A stretch of 64,000 nucleotides of DNA, from positions 3,264-67,263 of the forward strand of contig NZ_DASWPE010000039.1 of assembly GCF_036404135.1 (NCBI RefSeq). Reading direction: 5' to 3'. This document shows, piece after piece, positions 41,396 through 50,009 of this stretch. The notes below the pieces were generated by a model. That model was not told the origin of the DNA, did no database searches, and saw only the letters and a program-made list of their open reading frames with translations. Numbering within the stretch: position 1 is the stretch's first letter; each line of letters opens with the position of its first letter. Both the position numbers and the translations under genes were made by a program. The DNA comes from Rhodopseudomonas_A sp036404135 (GTDB taxonomy: Bacteria; Pseudomonadota; Alphaproteobacteria; Rhizobiales; Xanthobacteraceae).

Positions 41396-43510
41396 ATGGC
41401 CAAGAAATCAACCGTTCCCATCGACCTCGACAAGCTCACCAAGGCCAAAGCCAAGGTCGAGCTGAAACGGCTGTCGCTCGAGATCGAACGCCACAACAAC
41501 GCCTATTATCAGGAAGACGCGCCGAAGATTTCCGACGCCGACTACGACGCGCTGCGCCGCCGCGTCGAAGCCATCGAGGCCAAGTTTCCGGAGCTGGTCA
41601 GCGCCGACTCGCCGACGCAAAAGGTCGGCGCCGCGCCGGCGCGCGGCTTTGCCAAGGTGCAGCACGCGGTGCCGATGCTGTCGCTTGGCAACGCGTTCTC
41701 CGACGACGAGGTCACCGAATTCCTCGCCCGGGTGCGGCGGTTTCTCAAACTCGACGCCGAGGAAATTCCGGCGATCGTCGCCGAGCCGAAGATCGACGGG
41801 CTGTCGCTGTCGCTGCGCTATGAGCATGGCGAATTGGTGCGCGCCGCCACCCGCGGCGACGGTTTTGTCGGCGAGGACGTCACCGCCAACGTCCGCACCA
41901 TCGACGACATTCCGAACGAGTTGAAAGGCAAGACGATCCCCGCCGCCTGCGAATTACGCGGCGAGGTCTACATGCTGAAGAGCGATTTCCTCGCACTCAA
42001 CGCCCGCCAGGAAGAGGCCGGCGAAGCGCCGTTCGCCAATCCGCGCAATTCGGCGGCGGGCTCGCTGCGGCAGAAGGACGTCGCGATCACCGCGTCGCGG
42101 CCGTTGAAATTCTTCGCCTATGCCTGGGGCGAATTCATCGATCCGCCCGAAGACACTCAGCACGGCATGTTGGCGTGGCTGAAGCGCGCCGGCTTCACCG
42201 TCAATCCCAAGATCACACTCTGCAAGAGCGTCGATGACGCGTTGGCGTTCTATCGCAAGATCGGCGAAGAGCGCGCGCAGCTCCCCTACGACATCGACGG
42301 CGTGGTCTACAAGGTCGACCGGCTGGACTATCAGGAACGGCTCGGCTTTGCCGGCCGCGCGCCGCGCTGGGCGATCGCGCATAAATTCGCCGCCGAGCAG
42401 GCCACCACGATCCTCAACGGCATCGAAATCCAGGTCGGCCGCACCGGCGCGCTGACCCCGGTGGCGCGTTTGCAGCCGGTCACGGTCGGCGGCGTGGTGG
42501 TGCAGAACGCCACGCTGCACAACGAGGACTACATCAAGAGCCTCGACATCCACGTCGGCGACACCGTGGTGGTGCAGCGCGCCGGCGACGTCATTCCGCA
42601 GATCGTCAGCGTGGTGGCGGACAAGCGGCCGAAGCACGCCGAGGCGTATGCGTTTCCGCACAAATGCCCCGTGTGTCACAGTCACGCTGTGCGCGAGGAG
42701 GGCGAGGTGGTGTGGCGCTGCAGTGGCGCCTTGGTCTGCCCGGCGCAGGCCGTGGAGCGGCTGAAGCATTTCGTGTCGCGGCTGGCGTTCGATATCGACG
42801 GCCTGGGCGAGAAGCAGATCGAACTGTTTCACGACAAGGGCTGGGTCAAGGAGCCGTCCGATATCTTCACTCTGAAGCAGCGCAACGGAACGCTCAAGCT
42901 TGAAGAGATTGAAGGCTATGGCGAGACCTCGGTGCGCAACCTGTTCGCCGCGATCGACGCGCGGCGCGAGATCGAGCTGAACCGGCTGATCTTCGCGCTC
43001 GGCATTCGCCATGTCGGCGAAGGCAATGCCAAGCTGTTGGCGCGGCATTACGGCAGCTTCGATGCGTTTCGTGACGCGATGCTGGCCGCGGCCGCGGGAC
43101 AGGTGGCAGAGGGCAACGATTCCGAAGCCTATCAGGATCTCAACAATATCGGCGGGGTGGGCGAGATCGTCGCTGACGCGATCGTCGAGTTCTTCGCCGA
43201 GCAGCGCAACGTCAAGGCGCTCGATAAGTTGCGTAGTGAATTGGACAAGGTGCTGCCGGTCGAGCAGGCGAAGCAAGACACCGCCGTCGCCGGCAAGACC
43301 GTGGTGTTCACCGGGTCGTTGACCAAATTCACCCGCGACGAGGCCAAGGCCGCCGCCGAGCGATTAGGTGCCAAGGTGGCGGGCTCGGTGTCGAAGAAGA
43401 CCGACTATGTGGTCGCCGGCGAAGACGCCGGCTCCAAGCTCACCAAGGCGCGCGACCTCGGCGTCGCGGTTTTGACCGAGGACGAGTGGCTGGCGTTGAT
43501 CGAAGGGTAG
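41396..43510 (+). CDS. ligA: NAD-dependent DNA ligase LigA
   Basis: This 704-aa enzyme seals nicks using NAD+ (start ATG 41396, MAKKSTVPIDLD). The adenylation lysine lies in EPKIDGLSLSLRYE near residue 125. The zinc finger has four Cys (CPVCHSHAVREEGEVVWRCS through CPAQ), followed by helix-hairpin-helix repeats. A BRCT domain ends the protein (GKTVVFTGSLTKFTRDEAK). A second, diverged copy of its last 14 codons (33 of 42 bases identical) lies 192 bp downstream, separated by a repeat. Confidence 0.97.
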   Translation: MAKKSTVPIDLDKLTKAKAKVELKRLSLEIERHNNAYYQEDAPKISDADYDALRRRVEAIEAKFPELVSADSPTQKVGAAPARGFAKVQHAVPMLSLGNAFSDDEVTEFLARVRRFLKLDAEEIPAIVAEPKIDGLSLSLRYEHGELVRAATRGDGFVGEDVTANVRTIDDIPNELKGKTIPAACELRGEVYMLKSDFLALNARQEEAGEAPFANPRNSAAGSLRQKDVAITASRPLKFFAYAWGEFIDPPEDTQHGMLAWLKRAGFTVNPKITLCKSVDDALAFYRKIGEERAQLPYDIDGVVYKVDRLDYQERLGFAGRAPRWAIAHKFAAEQATTILNGIEIQVGRTGALTPVARLQPVTVGGVVVQNATLHNEDYIKSLDIHVGDTVVVQRAGDVIPQIVSVVADKRPKHAEAYAFPHKCPVCHSHAVREEGEVVWRCSGALVCPAQAVERLKHFVSRLAFDIDGLGEKQIELFHDKGWVKEPSDIFTLKQRNGTLKLEEIEGYGETSVRNLFAAIDARREIELNRLIFALGIRHVGEGNAKLLARHYGSFDAFRDAMLAAAAGQVAEGNDSEAYQDLNNIGGVGEIVADAIVEFFAEQRNVKALDKLRSELDKVLPVEQAKQDTAVAGKTVVFTGSLTKFTRDEAKAAAERLGAKVAGSVSKKTDYVVAGEDAGSKLTKARDLGVAVLTEDEWLALIEG

Positions 43511-43562
43511 CGGCGTTGCCGTTGGGCTGGCGGTGATGCAAAGGGCGTAGCTACACTTGCGC

Positions 43563-43681
43563 CGTCATCCTGAGGCGACCGAGCGCAGCGAGGGCCTCGA
43601 AGGATGGGCCGCAGGCACGCGCAGCCGCATCCTTCGAGACGCCGGGCTTCGCTGCGCTACGCCGGGCTCCTCAGGATGACG
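43563..43681. repeat. 119-nt intergenic repeat, copy 1
   Basis: The element begins CGTCATCCTGAGG and ends CCTCAGGATGACG, so its ends are inverted. It has internal palindromic parts (CTTCGAGACGCCGGGCTTCG region). It is the same length and nearly the same sequence as the copy at 43834-43952. Confidence 0.9.
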
Positions 43682-43702
43682 TCGTTGTCCTGGAGGCGCC
43701 CG

Positions 43703-43744
43703 GTACTAACCGAATACGAATGGCTGACGTTGATCGAAGGGTGA
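43703..43744 (+). pseudogene. Duplicated 3' end of ligA (remnant)
   Basis: The 42 nt encode VLTEYEWLTLIEG and a stop. The corresponding ligA end at 43469-43510 encodes VLTEDEWLALIEG and a stop; 33 of 42 bases agree. It has no start codon or function of its own. It marks a tandem duplication of the ligA 3' end together with repeat copy 1, or the end of a former ligA version. Confidence 0.8.
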
Positions 43745-43833
43745 TGTGACGCTGCCGTGCGCGATCGCCGTGCTTGCTACTGGCTGTTCGCGCATAGCCA
43801 CCGCTGTCGTCTCGAGCATAGCCACCCGATCGC

Positions 43834-43952
43834 CGTCATCCTGAGGTGCCCGAGCACAGCGATGGCCTCGAAGGATGGGCCGCAGGCACGCGCAGCCGCA
43901 TCCTTCGAGACGCCCGGCTTCGCTGCGCTACGCCGGCCTCCTCAGGATGACG
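43834..43952. repeat. 119-nt intergenic repeat, copy 2
   Basis: Second copy of the element at 43563-43681 in the same orientation, again with inverted ends CGTCATCCTGAGG/CCTCAGGATGACG. The two copies plus the ligA remnant fill 43511-44047, where no other gene is seen. Confidence 0.9.
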
Positions 43953-44047
43953 GCGTTGTACTAGTGGCTTCGTTTTGCACCACGTCCTTGCACTACGTTT
44001 TGCGCTACGTTCATGTGGTGTCCTTGCAGGGCACGGCACGCGACGCG

Positions 44048-45331
44048 TCACAACAACCCGGTTTCTTCTTCCTCGGCCTGTTCGATCAGGTCCTCGGTGG
44101 CGATCACGCCGCCGCGCGGCACCAGGAAGATCATCGACGCCGCGCAGGCCAGGGACAGCACCACGATGGCGATGTTGAGCGGCACCGGGGTTGCAAAATG
44201 CCCGCCGAGCCAGGCGCCGAATTGCGAGCACAGCGCGCCGAACCCCATCTGCAAAAACCCCATCAACCCCGACGCGGTGCCGGCGGCCTGCGGCTTGATG
44301 CTGATGGCGCCGGCGGCGGAATTCGACATCACGAAGGCGTTGGCGAAGGTGATCAGCATGTGGGTGCCGAACAGCCAGTTCGGCTGCTGATTGTAGCCGA
44401 GCAGGCCCCAGGTCAGGTTCAGCGCGGCGCCGAGAAATTGCAGCGCCAGGCCAAGCCAGATCAGCCGCTCCAGCGAGTGCCGCGGCGAGAACCGCACGCA
44501 GCACAGATTGCCGATCAGATAGGCGAGGCCGGAGGTCGCGAACCAGGCGCCGTATTCGGCCGAGCTTCGTCCCATCTGCGTCACCACCACATAGGGCCCG
44601 CCGCCGGCGAAGGTGAAGATGATCGAGGACGCCAGCACCTGGCACAGCACATAGCCGACGAAGGCGCGGCTGGTGGTCAGGCTGCGCGCATCGGACAGAA
44701 AACTCGCGCCCGGCGGGCGGTCGGCGGCACGCCGTGTCTCCGGCAGCGCCACCGCGATGACAATCGTGACCAAGACCGACACCAGCGCGATGACGTAGAA
44801 GATCGCGCGCCAGCCGAGGCTGGTTTCGATCACGCCGCCGAGCAGCGGGCTCAGCATCTGCGCGATCATCATCACCGCGACCACCAGGCTGATCATGCTG
44901 CCGACGCGGTCGCGGGCGTAGAGGTCGCGGATGATGGCGCGGCTGATTACCATGCCGGAGGCGCCGCCGAGCGCCTGCAGGAACCGGGCGGCGATCAGTT
45001 GCGGCAGGGTCTCGGCGAAGATGCAGCCGACGCTCGCCAGCATCATCAGCGCCAGCCCGCCGAGCAGCACCGGGCGGCGGCCGAGCTTGTCGGATAAGGG
45101 CCCGAGTACGATCTGCGAAAACGCGATCCCGACCATGAACAGCGACACCGTCATCTGCGCGATCGAGATGTCGCGGCCGAACACGTTGGCCAGCATCGGC
45201 AGCGCCGGCACCAGAATGTACATCGAGATCGGCGCCGCCCCGGTCATCGCGACCAGCAGCAGCAGCATCGAGCGGGAGATCAGTTGATCGCGAGGTTCGG
45301 CGGTGGGCGTCTTGCCGGTCAGTCCATGCAT
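44048..45331 (-). CDS. Bcr/CflA-type multidrug MFS transporter
   Basis: The ATG at 45331 (MHGLTGKTPTAEPRDQL) gives 427 aa with twelve membrane helices. The DHA1-family loop motif is VLGPLSDKLGRRPVLLGGL near residue 75, and the RAIIRDLYARDRVGSMISLV segment is typical of Bcr/CflA. These export drugs such as bicyclomycin by proton antiport. A longer frame to 45475 has an Ala/Arg-rich non-family N-terminus. It lies 89 bp downstream of the M24 aminopeptidase gene on the same strand and may be co-transcribed. Confidence 0.88.
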   Translation of the reverse strand: MHGLTGKTPTAEPRDQLISRSMLLLLVAMTGAAPISMYILVPALPMLANVFGRDISIAQMTVSLFMVGIAFSQIVLGPLSDKLGRRPVLLGGLALMMLASVGCIFAETLPQLIAARFLQALGGASGMVISRAIIRDLYARDRVGSMISLVVAVMMIAQMLSPLLGGVIETSLGWRAIFYVIALVSVLVTIVIAVALPETRRAADRPPGASFLSDARSLTTSRAFVGYVLCQVLASSIIFTFAGGGPYVVVTQMGRSSAEYGAWFATSGLAYLIGNLCCVRFSPRHSLERLIWLGLALQFLGAALNLTWGLLGYNQQPNWLFGTHMLITFANAFVMSNSAAGAISIKPQAAGTASGLMGFLQMGFGALCSQFGAWLGGHFATPVPLNIAIVVLSLACAASMIFLVPRGGVIATEDLIEQAEEEETGLL

Positions 45332-45420
45332 GAGGTGGCGTTGCCAGTCCTGACCGATGTTGCGATGGCTCGACTGTACCGAGGCCGCTGCCGCGCGAGC
45401 AGCGGCTTTTCGGAATACCG

Positions 45421-47268
45421 CTACTCGATTTTCGGGACCGTGGCCGCCAGCGGCTGCGTCGCGGCGTCGAGCCACAGCTTGTCGGCGTCGTCGAGTTGTG
45501 GAGACACCTCGCGCCGCACTTTTGCGTGATAATCGTCAAGCCAGCCGATCTCGGCGTCGCTGAGCGAACCGACGTCGATCAGCCGTCGATCGATCGGCGC
45601 CAGCGTCAGCGTCTCGAAGCCGTTGATCGGCTTTTCGGCGCCGTCGATCGCGGCCGCAACCACCAGTTCGAGATTCTCGATGCGGATGCCGAAACAGCCG
45701 GCCTTGTAGTAGCCGGGCTCGTTGGACAGGATCATGCCGCGCTTCAAGGGCGTGGTGCCGAGCTTGGAGATCCGCGCCGGGCCTTCGTGCACCGACAGGT
45801 AGGAGCCTACGCCGTGGCCGGTGCCGTGCTCGAAATCGATGCCGGCCTGCCAGAGAAATTGCCGCGCCAGGGTGTCGAGCTGTGCGCCGGTGGTGCCGTC
45901 GGGGAAGATCGCGCGTGCGATCGCGATGTGGCCGCGCAGCACCCGCGTGAAGCGGTCGCGCATTTCCGCGGTCGGCGCGCCAATCGCGATGGTGCGGGTG
46001 ACGTCGGTGGTGCCGTCCTGATATTGCGCGCCGGAATCGATCAGCAGCAGGTCGCCGAGCGCGATCCGCCGGTTGCTCTTGCGGGTGACGCGATAATGCA
46101 CGATGGCGCCGTTCGGTCCGGTGCCGGAAATGGTGGGGAAGGAGACGTCCTTCAGCGCGCCGGTGTCGCGGCGGAAACTCTCCAGCGCTTCCACCGCGTC
46201 GATCTCGGTCAATTTGCCGCACGGCGCCTCGTTGTCGATGAAGGCGAGAAATCGCGCCAGCGCCACCGCGTCGCGGCGATGCGCGGCCTTTGTGCCTGCG
46301 ATCTCGGTTGGGTTTTTCACTGCCTTCAGCAGCGTCACCGGATCGGCGCCGCGCAGCGGCTTGCCGCCGGCGGCATCGATCAACCTGGTCAGCGCGTCGG
46401 CGGCGGTGGCGGCGTCGAGCGCGATCGCGGCGCCGGTCTGCGCCAGCGCGGTCAATGCCGGCGTCAACGCGTCGGGCTCCTTCACCTCGGCGCTGTGCTC
46501 GAGATGATCGCGGGCGCTGTTCGACAGCTTGCGATGATCGATGAACACGGTCGGCCGGCCGTCGCGCGGCAGCAGCGCGTAGGACAATGGCAGCGGCGTG
46601 TGCGAGACGTCGGCGCCGCGAATGTTGAAGGTCCAGGCCACGGCGTGGGAGTCCGATAGCACCAGCGCGTCGGCGCCGAGTGGGCCGAGTTCCGCGCGAA
46701 TCCGGCCGAGCTTGTCGGCCTCGCTCTCGCCGGCGAACTGCAGGCCGTGCACCGCGACAGGTCCGAGCGGCGGCGCCGGGCGTTCGCTCCACACCGCGTC
46801 GAGCGGGTTGCCGTCGACCGCGACCAGTTCGGCACCGGCCTTGGTGCAGGCTTGTGCCAGCCGTTCGGCTGCCGCGGAAGTGTGCAGCCAAGGATCAAAT
46901 CCGAGGCGGTCGCCGGGTTTCAGATGCGCGCCAAGCCAGTGTTCCGGCGGTAGTTCTACCAGCGGTTGGACACTCCAGGCCCGGCCATCGACCTGATGCG
47001 CGGCCTGCAGCGTGTAGCGGCCGTCGACAAACACTGCGGCCTGATCGACCAGAACGATCGCCAGACCGGCCGATCCGGTGAATCCGGTAAGCCAGGCCAG
47101 CCGCTCTTCCGAGGGCGCGACATATTCGTTTTGTTGCTGATCGGCGCGGGGAATCACGAATCCGCTGAGCCTTCGCCGCAGCAATTCCTCGAGAAACGCG
47201 GCGAGCCGCGCGGTGAGGGCGACGCCGCTGTCCGGCTCCTCGAAGGTTTGAAACAGGGCTTCGAACAT
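45421..47268 (-). CDS. Aminopeptidase P family protein (M24B, Xaa-Pro aminopeptidase)
   Basis: This 615-aa protein starts at the ATG at 47268 (MFEALFQTFEEPDSG), preceded by AGGAGG. Two creatinase-like N-terminal domains (residues 1-310) precede the pita-bread catalytic domain. Metal ligands are visible: two Asp in DSGAQYQDGTTDVTRTI, His in GTGHGVGSYLSVHEGP, Glu in LSNEPGYYKAGCFGIRIE. It removes an N-terminal residue ahead of proline. The C-terminal extension follows family pattern. Longer than E. coli PepP (441 aa), matching the eukaryotic-type cytosolic APP1 architecture. Confidence 0.92.
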   Translation of the reverse strand: MFEALFQTFEEPDSGVALTARLAAFLEELLRRRLSGFVIPRADQQQNEYVAPSEERLAWLTGFTGSAGLAIVLVDQAAVFVDGRYTLQAAHQVDGRAWSVQPLVELPPEHWLGAHLKPGDRLGFDPWLHTSAAAERLAQACTKAGAELVAVDGNPLDAVWSERPAPPLGPVAVHGLQFAGESEADKLGRIRAELGPLGADALVLSDSHAVAWTFNIRGADVSHTPLPLSYALLPRDGRPTVFIDHRKLSNSARDHLEHSAEVKEPDALTPALTALAQTGAAIALDAATAADALTRLIDAAGGKPLRGADPVTLLKAVKNPTEIAGTKAAHRRDAVALARFLAFIDNEAPCGKLTEIDAVEALESFRRDTGALKDVSFPTISGTGPNGAIVHYRVTRKSNRRIALGDLLLIDSGAQYQDGTTDVTRTIAIGAPTAEMRDRFTRVLRGHIAIARAIFPDGTTGAQLDTLARQFLWQAGIDFEHGTGHGVGSYLSVHEGPARISKLGTTPLKRGMILSNEPGYYKAGCFGIRIENLELVVAAAIDGAEKPINGFETLTLAPIDRRLIDVGSLSDAEIGWLDDYHAKVRREVSPQLDDADKLWLDAATQPLAATVPKIE

Positions 47269-47456
47269 CGCTCGCTGTCCTCCTGGTCCGACGCTGCCGC
47301 AATCGTGAAGCAAATCAACCTCGTATTGGCACGCATCGTGCATGAAATACAGTGCTTAACAACGCAACGGCGAGACCCTTTTTGCTGCAAGGCAAGGCTT
47401 CCGCTGCAACTGGGGAAATCCCGGGAGTGTTTCAACTCAACGATGAGGGGATACAC

Positions 47457-47630
47457 ATGCCTGCTTTCACGTTTGAGAAGATATCGCCGCCGGCGCGCGG
47501 CGGTCCAAGTCCCAAACCTGAAAAGAAGCAACGCGGCCTGATTATCCAGATCCTGGATCGCTTCGTTGACGCCCGACGCCCGCATCCCGACGCCGATGAG
47601 TCGACCGGCGAACAATCGCCACCCCGATAA
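47457..47630 (+). CDS. Small conserved-looking protein of unknown function (57 aa)
   Basis: The ATG at 47457 follows GAGGGG, a good ribosome site. The protein begins MPAFTFEKISPPARGGP and has a basic, proline-rich N-half, then a short amphipathic segment (RGLIIQILDRFVDAR), and a polar tail. I recall similar short proteins in Bradyrhizobium with the same MPAxTFEKISPP opening, but no function. It is isolated between the divergent M24 gene and convergent prmA. Confidence 0.65.
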   Translation: MPAFTFEKISPPARGGPSPKPEKKQRGLIIQILDRFVDARRPHPDADESTGEQSPPR

Positions 47631-47671
47631 CCCCAACCGGATCGATCGCAGCGCCCGCGCCGCGTGCGGTT

Positions 47672-48559
47672 TCAGCCGCGGCGCAGCAGCACGCTGCTCC
47701 AGCCCTCGACGATGATGGCCTTCACCAGCACCAGGCCGCGGGCGCGATAGGCCGCGATCACGCCGCGGGTCTGCGCCGGCAATAGCCCGGACAGAATGAC
47801 GTCGGCTGACGGCGCCAGATGCGCCGCCATCGGCGTCGCCAATTGCCGCAGCGGATTGGCCAGGATATTGGCCAGCACCAGATCGAACGGTGCGGCTTTT
47901 CGAAACTGCGCGTCGGCAAATCCCGCGGCGCAGATGCCGCCGAACAGAGTGCCCACCCCGTTCAGCCGCGCATTGTCGCGCGCCACCCGCACCGAGACCG
48001 GATCGATATCGCTGGCGGTGACATGGCGCTGCAGCGCCTTGGCCGCAGCGATGGCCAGCACGCCGGTGCCGGTGCCGAGGTCGAGCACGTGGCGCGGGGT
48101 GCGGCGCTTCAAGACGTCGTCGAGCAGCAGCAGGCAGCCGCGGGTGGTGCCGTGATGGCCGGTGCCGAACGCCAGCGCGGCCTCGATCTCGATGCCGAGC
48201 TTGTTGCGCGGCACCCGGTCGCGATCATGCGCGCCATGCACCACGAAGCGGCCTGCGGGGACGGGATCGAGCCCCTCCAGGCTGGCGCGGACCCAGTCCT
48301 TGGCTTCCACGGTGTCGAAGGCGAGCGCTGCGGCCACGGCGTCGCCGGCGGCCAGTGCCACCAGGCGGCGCACCGCGGCCTGGTTCGGCGGCTCGGCGAA
48401 GTTCAGCGCCAGGTCCCAGGCCCCGTCGATGCGCTCGAAGGCAGTGACGGCGGCGGCGCCGTCGTCGAAACATTCGGTCAACAGATCGACGACGCGGCGG
48501 GCGGTCGGCTCATCGCCGATCGCGGCGCTGGCGCGAAAGGTGGTCGGGGTCTCGGGCAC
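47672..48559 (-). CDS. prmA: Ribosomal protein L11 methyltransferase PrmA
   Basis: This 295-aa SAM-dependent enzyme methylates ribosomal protein L11. The SAM-binding motif is VLDLGTGTGVLAIAAAKA near residue 155, preceded by AFGTGHHGTTRGCLLLL and followed by the catalytic LVLANILANPLRQLA. The N-terminal L11-binding domain covers the first 90 residues. It begins at GTG (48559) whose G is the last base of the kwaB stop (TAGTG), so it is translationally coupled to the AT-rich Kiwa genes. The native upstream context may have been replaced by that insertion. Confidence 0.94.
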   Translation of the reverse strand: MPETPTTFRASAAIGDEPTARRVVDLLTECFDDGAAAVTAFERIDGAWDLALNFAEPPNQAAVRRLVALAAGDAVAAALAFDTVEAKDWVRASLEGLDPVPAGRFVVHGAHDRDRVPRNKLGIEIEAALAFGTGHHGTTRGCLLLLDDVLKRRTPRHVLDLGTGTGVLAIAAAKALQRHVTASDIDPVSVRVARDNARLNGVGTLFGGICAAGFADAQFRKAAPFDLVLANILANPLRQLATPMAAHLAPSADVILSGLLPAQTRGVIAAYRARGLVLVKAIIVEGWSSVLLRRG

Positions 48560-49428
48560 TAAACCGTGATCTGCCTTTTCGAGTTAGAAAGATGTGGGGT
48601 GCTTAAGAGTACGGATTGGAAATAATCCTCATCCAAGAATCTGAGAACCTTCTTTAATTCAGCTTTATTCTCAGGCAGAACAAGAACAGACTTCTCACCT
48701 ACGATTGTTGTATTCAGATCAATGCCGAAAACAAGCGCGACTTTCTTTGTCTCTTCAAGATCGATTTTGTCGAGGATCGCGCTCTGCATCACCAAAGCGA
48801 CCTTTCTTCTCACCCAACTATCGGAGGCTGCGACGAAGTTAGAAACATCAGCCACGTGCACACTATTAGACAGGTCCCTTAGATCTTCGTCCGTCGCCTC
48901 CTTGTAATACTGAGTGAGGTCAAGGATTTGACGAGCCGCGTGAAAGCTAAAAAAACGCAATTTGCTGTCTTCAAGTATCGCGGCGACGCGCGTATCCAGC
49001 GTTAAGCCGACACCTTCAATCTTGCGATAGACATTTGCTGCATGGAAGAGCGATAATCCACGGTTTGACAAGACCTTTCGCTTGTCAAAAGTTTGCATCA
49101 GCACAATCTGTTGTGATCCTTCAGTCCTCCCCGAGAATAGCGCTTTGATACCCTCAAATTCTGCTGTCGTTGGTGCGATCTCAGGTACGCTTAGAGGATT
49201 TGCGACGGCGTGGTGCAAGTTGTCGATGTCATCATAGTCGCTTATTGACAGACACTCTCCCTCTTCAGGCTTATACTTTCCATCAAAGGCGATCTCTTCT
49301 TGGGCGGCAGAACGAAAATCTGCTTCCTGATCTCTAAAGAGCGCGCTGACCTCATTTTGGATTTCAGCTGATAGAGGGATGCGCAATACTCGCCGAGAAC
49401 TGTCCCGTGTTAGTGCGAAGAGATTCAT
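48559..49428 (-). CDS. kwaB: Anti-phage defence protein KwaB (Kiwa system, DUF4868)
   Basis: This 289-aa protein from the ATG at 49428 (MNLFALTRDSSRRV; AGG 7 nt upstream) matches the DUF4868/KwaB family. Similar blocks are EGIKALFSGRTEGSQQIVLMQ, FDKRKVLSNRGLSLFHA, RFFSFHAARQILDLTQYYKEATDED, and the end LKKVLRFLDEDYFQSVLLS. KwaB is the cytosolic partner of KwaA; published work describes a membrane complex that responds to phage attachment and in which KwaB binds DNA and blocks phage replication and late expression. It overlaps kwaA by 65 bp. Codon use is visibly more AT-rich than in all neighbours. Assignment is from recalled family patterns, not a search. Confidence 0.8.
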   Translation of the reverse strand: MNLFALTRDSSRRVLRIPLSAEIQNEVSALFRDQEADFRSAAQEEIAFDGKYKPEEGECLSISDYDDIDNLHHAVANPLSVPEIAPTTAEFEGIKALFSGRTEGSQQIVLMQTFDKRKVLSNRGLSLFHAANVYRKIEGVGLTLDTRVAAILEDSKLRFFSFHAARQILDLTQYYKEATDEDLRDLSNSVHVADVSNFVAASDSWVRRKVALVMQSAILDKIDLEETKKVALVFGIDLNTTIVGEKSVLVLPENKAELKKVLRFLDEDYFQSVLLSTPHLSNSKRQITV

Positions 49429-49939
49429 TTCCAAACCTGCAAAGCATCGATGATGAGATTTTTTTGACCAGTTTAACGTCTTTGGGGTCGTTGATCTGAC
49501 GGTTCGTTATCAGTGTGTAGACCATGCCATTCGCTGATTCTGCCTTATAGAACTTAAAGCCAAATACGCGCATGAGCGGGCTCGGAATGGAAGCGTCCGT
49601 GAACCAGAATACAACCCATGCAGCCAAAACTAGAGCGATGACAATGCCTGCCGTGATATCCGACGCTCGCCCAAAAAAAGGGAATATGTACGTGGCGACA
49701 ATCCCGAAAAGTAAAACGTCGTTCGACTCAATCTTTTTTGCGTGAAACGGGAGGGCCTCTCCATGGCATTTCAATGCGGATAGAATGTAAGCGACCGACA
49801 AACTCCCAATAACTCCGGCTACGACGTAATAAATAGCATCCCAGAATACGCCGCCCGCGAGAAGGCGCATTACGCCAATGCTGATGAGAGCAGGCGAGAA
49901 CGCGGAAAGAAACAGCAATGCCTTAAGCGCATTTCTCAT
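49364..49939 (-). CDS. kwaA: Anti-phage defence membrane protein KwaA (Kiwa system)
   Basis: This 191-aa protein starts at the ATG at 49939 (MRNALKALLFLSAF); a TTG at 49957 is an alternative. Four membrane helices are visible: residues about 4-28, 35-58, 73-90 and 96-116. A soluble tail follows with GFKFYKAESANGMVYTLITN and PKDVKLVKKISSSMLCRFG. That is the KwaA layout of four helices plus a short C-terminal cytosolic part next to kwaB. In Kiwa, KwaA is the membrane sensor. Low GC and a promoter-like sequence 42 bp upstream mark the start of an acquired two-gene unit. Confidence 0.8.
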   Translation of the reverse strand: MRNALKALLFLSAFSPALISIGVMRLLAGGVFWDAIYYVVAGVIGSLSVAYILSALKCHGEALPFHAKKIESNDVLLFGIVATYIFPFFGRASDITAGIVIALVLAAWVVFWFTDASIPSPLMRVFGFKFYKAESANGMVYTLITNRQINDPKDVKLVKKISSSMLCRFGNESLRTNTGQFSASIAHPSIS

Positions 49940-49980
49940 CGTGTTTGCCAAAGACAAAATCTCGAAAAGAACATAACGTG

Positions 49981-50009
49981 AACATACATGATTACTTGTT
50001 ACTGTGCAA
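49981..50009 (-). promoter_or_regulatory. Candidate kwaA promoter
   Basis: Reading leftward: TTGCAC (50009-50004), a 17-nt spacer, and TATGTT (49986-49981). It lies 41 bp before the kwaA ATG. Transcription from it would cover kwaA, kwaB and probably prmA. Confidence 0.5.

Noticed and set aside
43563..43952. IS element ends
   Set aside because: No transposase between the copies; they are 119-nt non-coding repeats in direct orientation.
43757..45097. 446-aa frame opposite the MFS transporter
   Set aside because: It covers the repeats and the transporter, is rich in Arg/His/Gln, and has no domain; a shadow.
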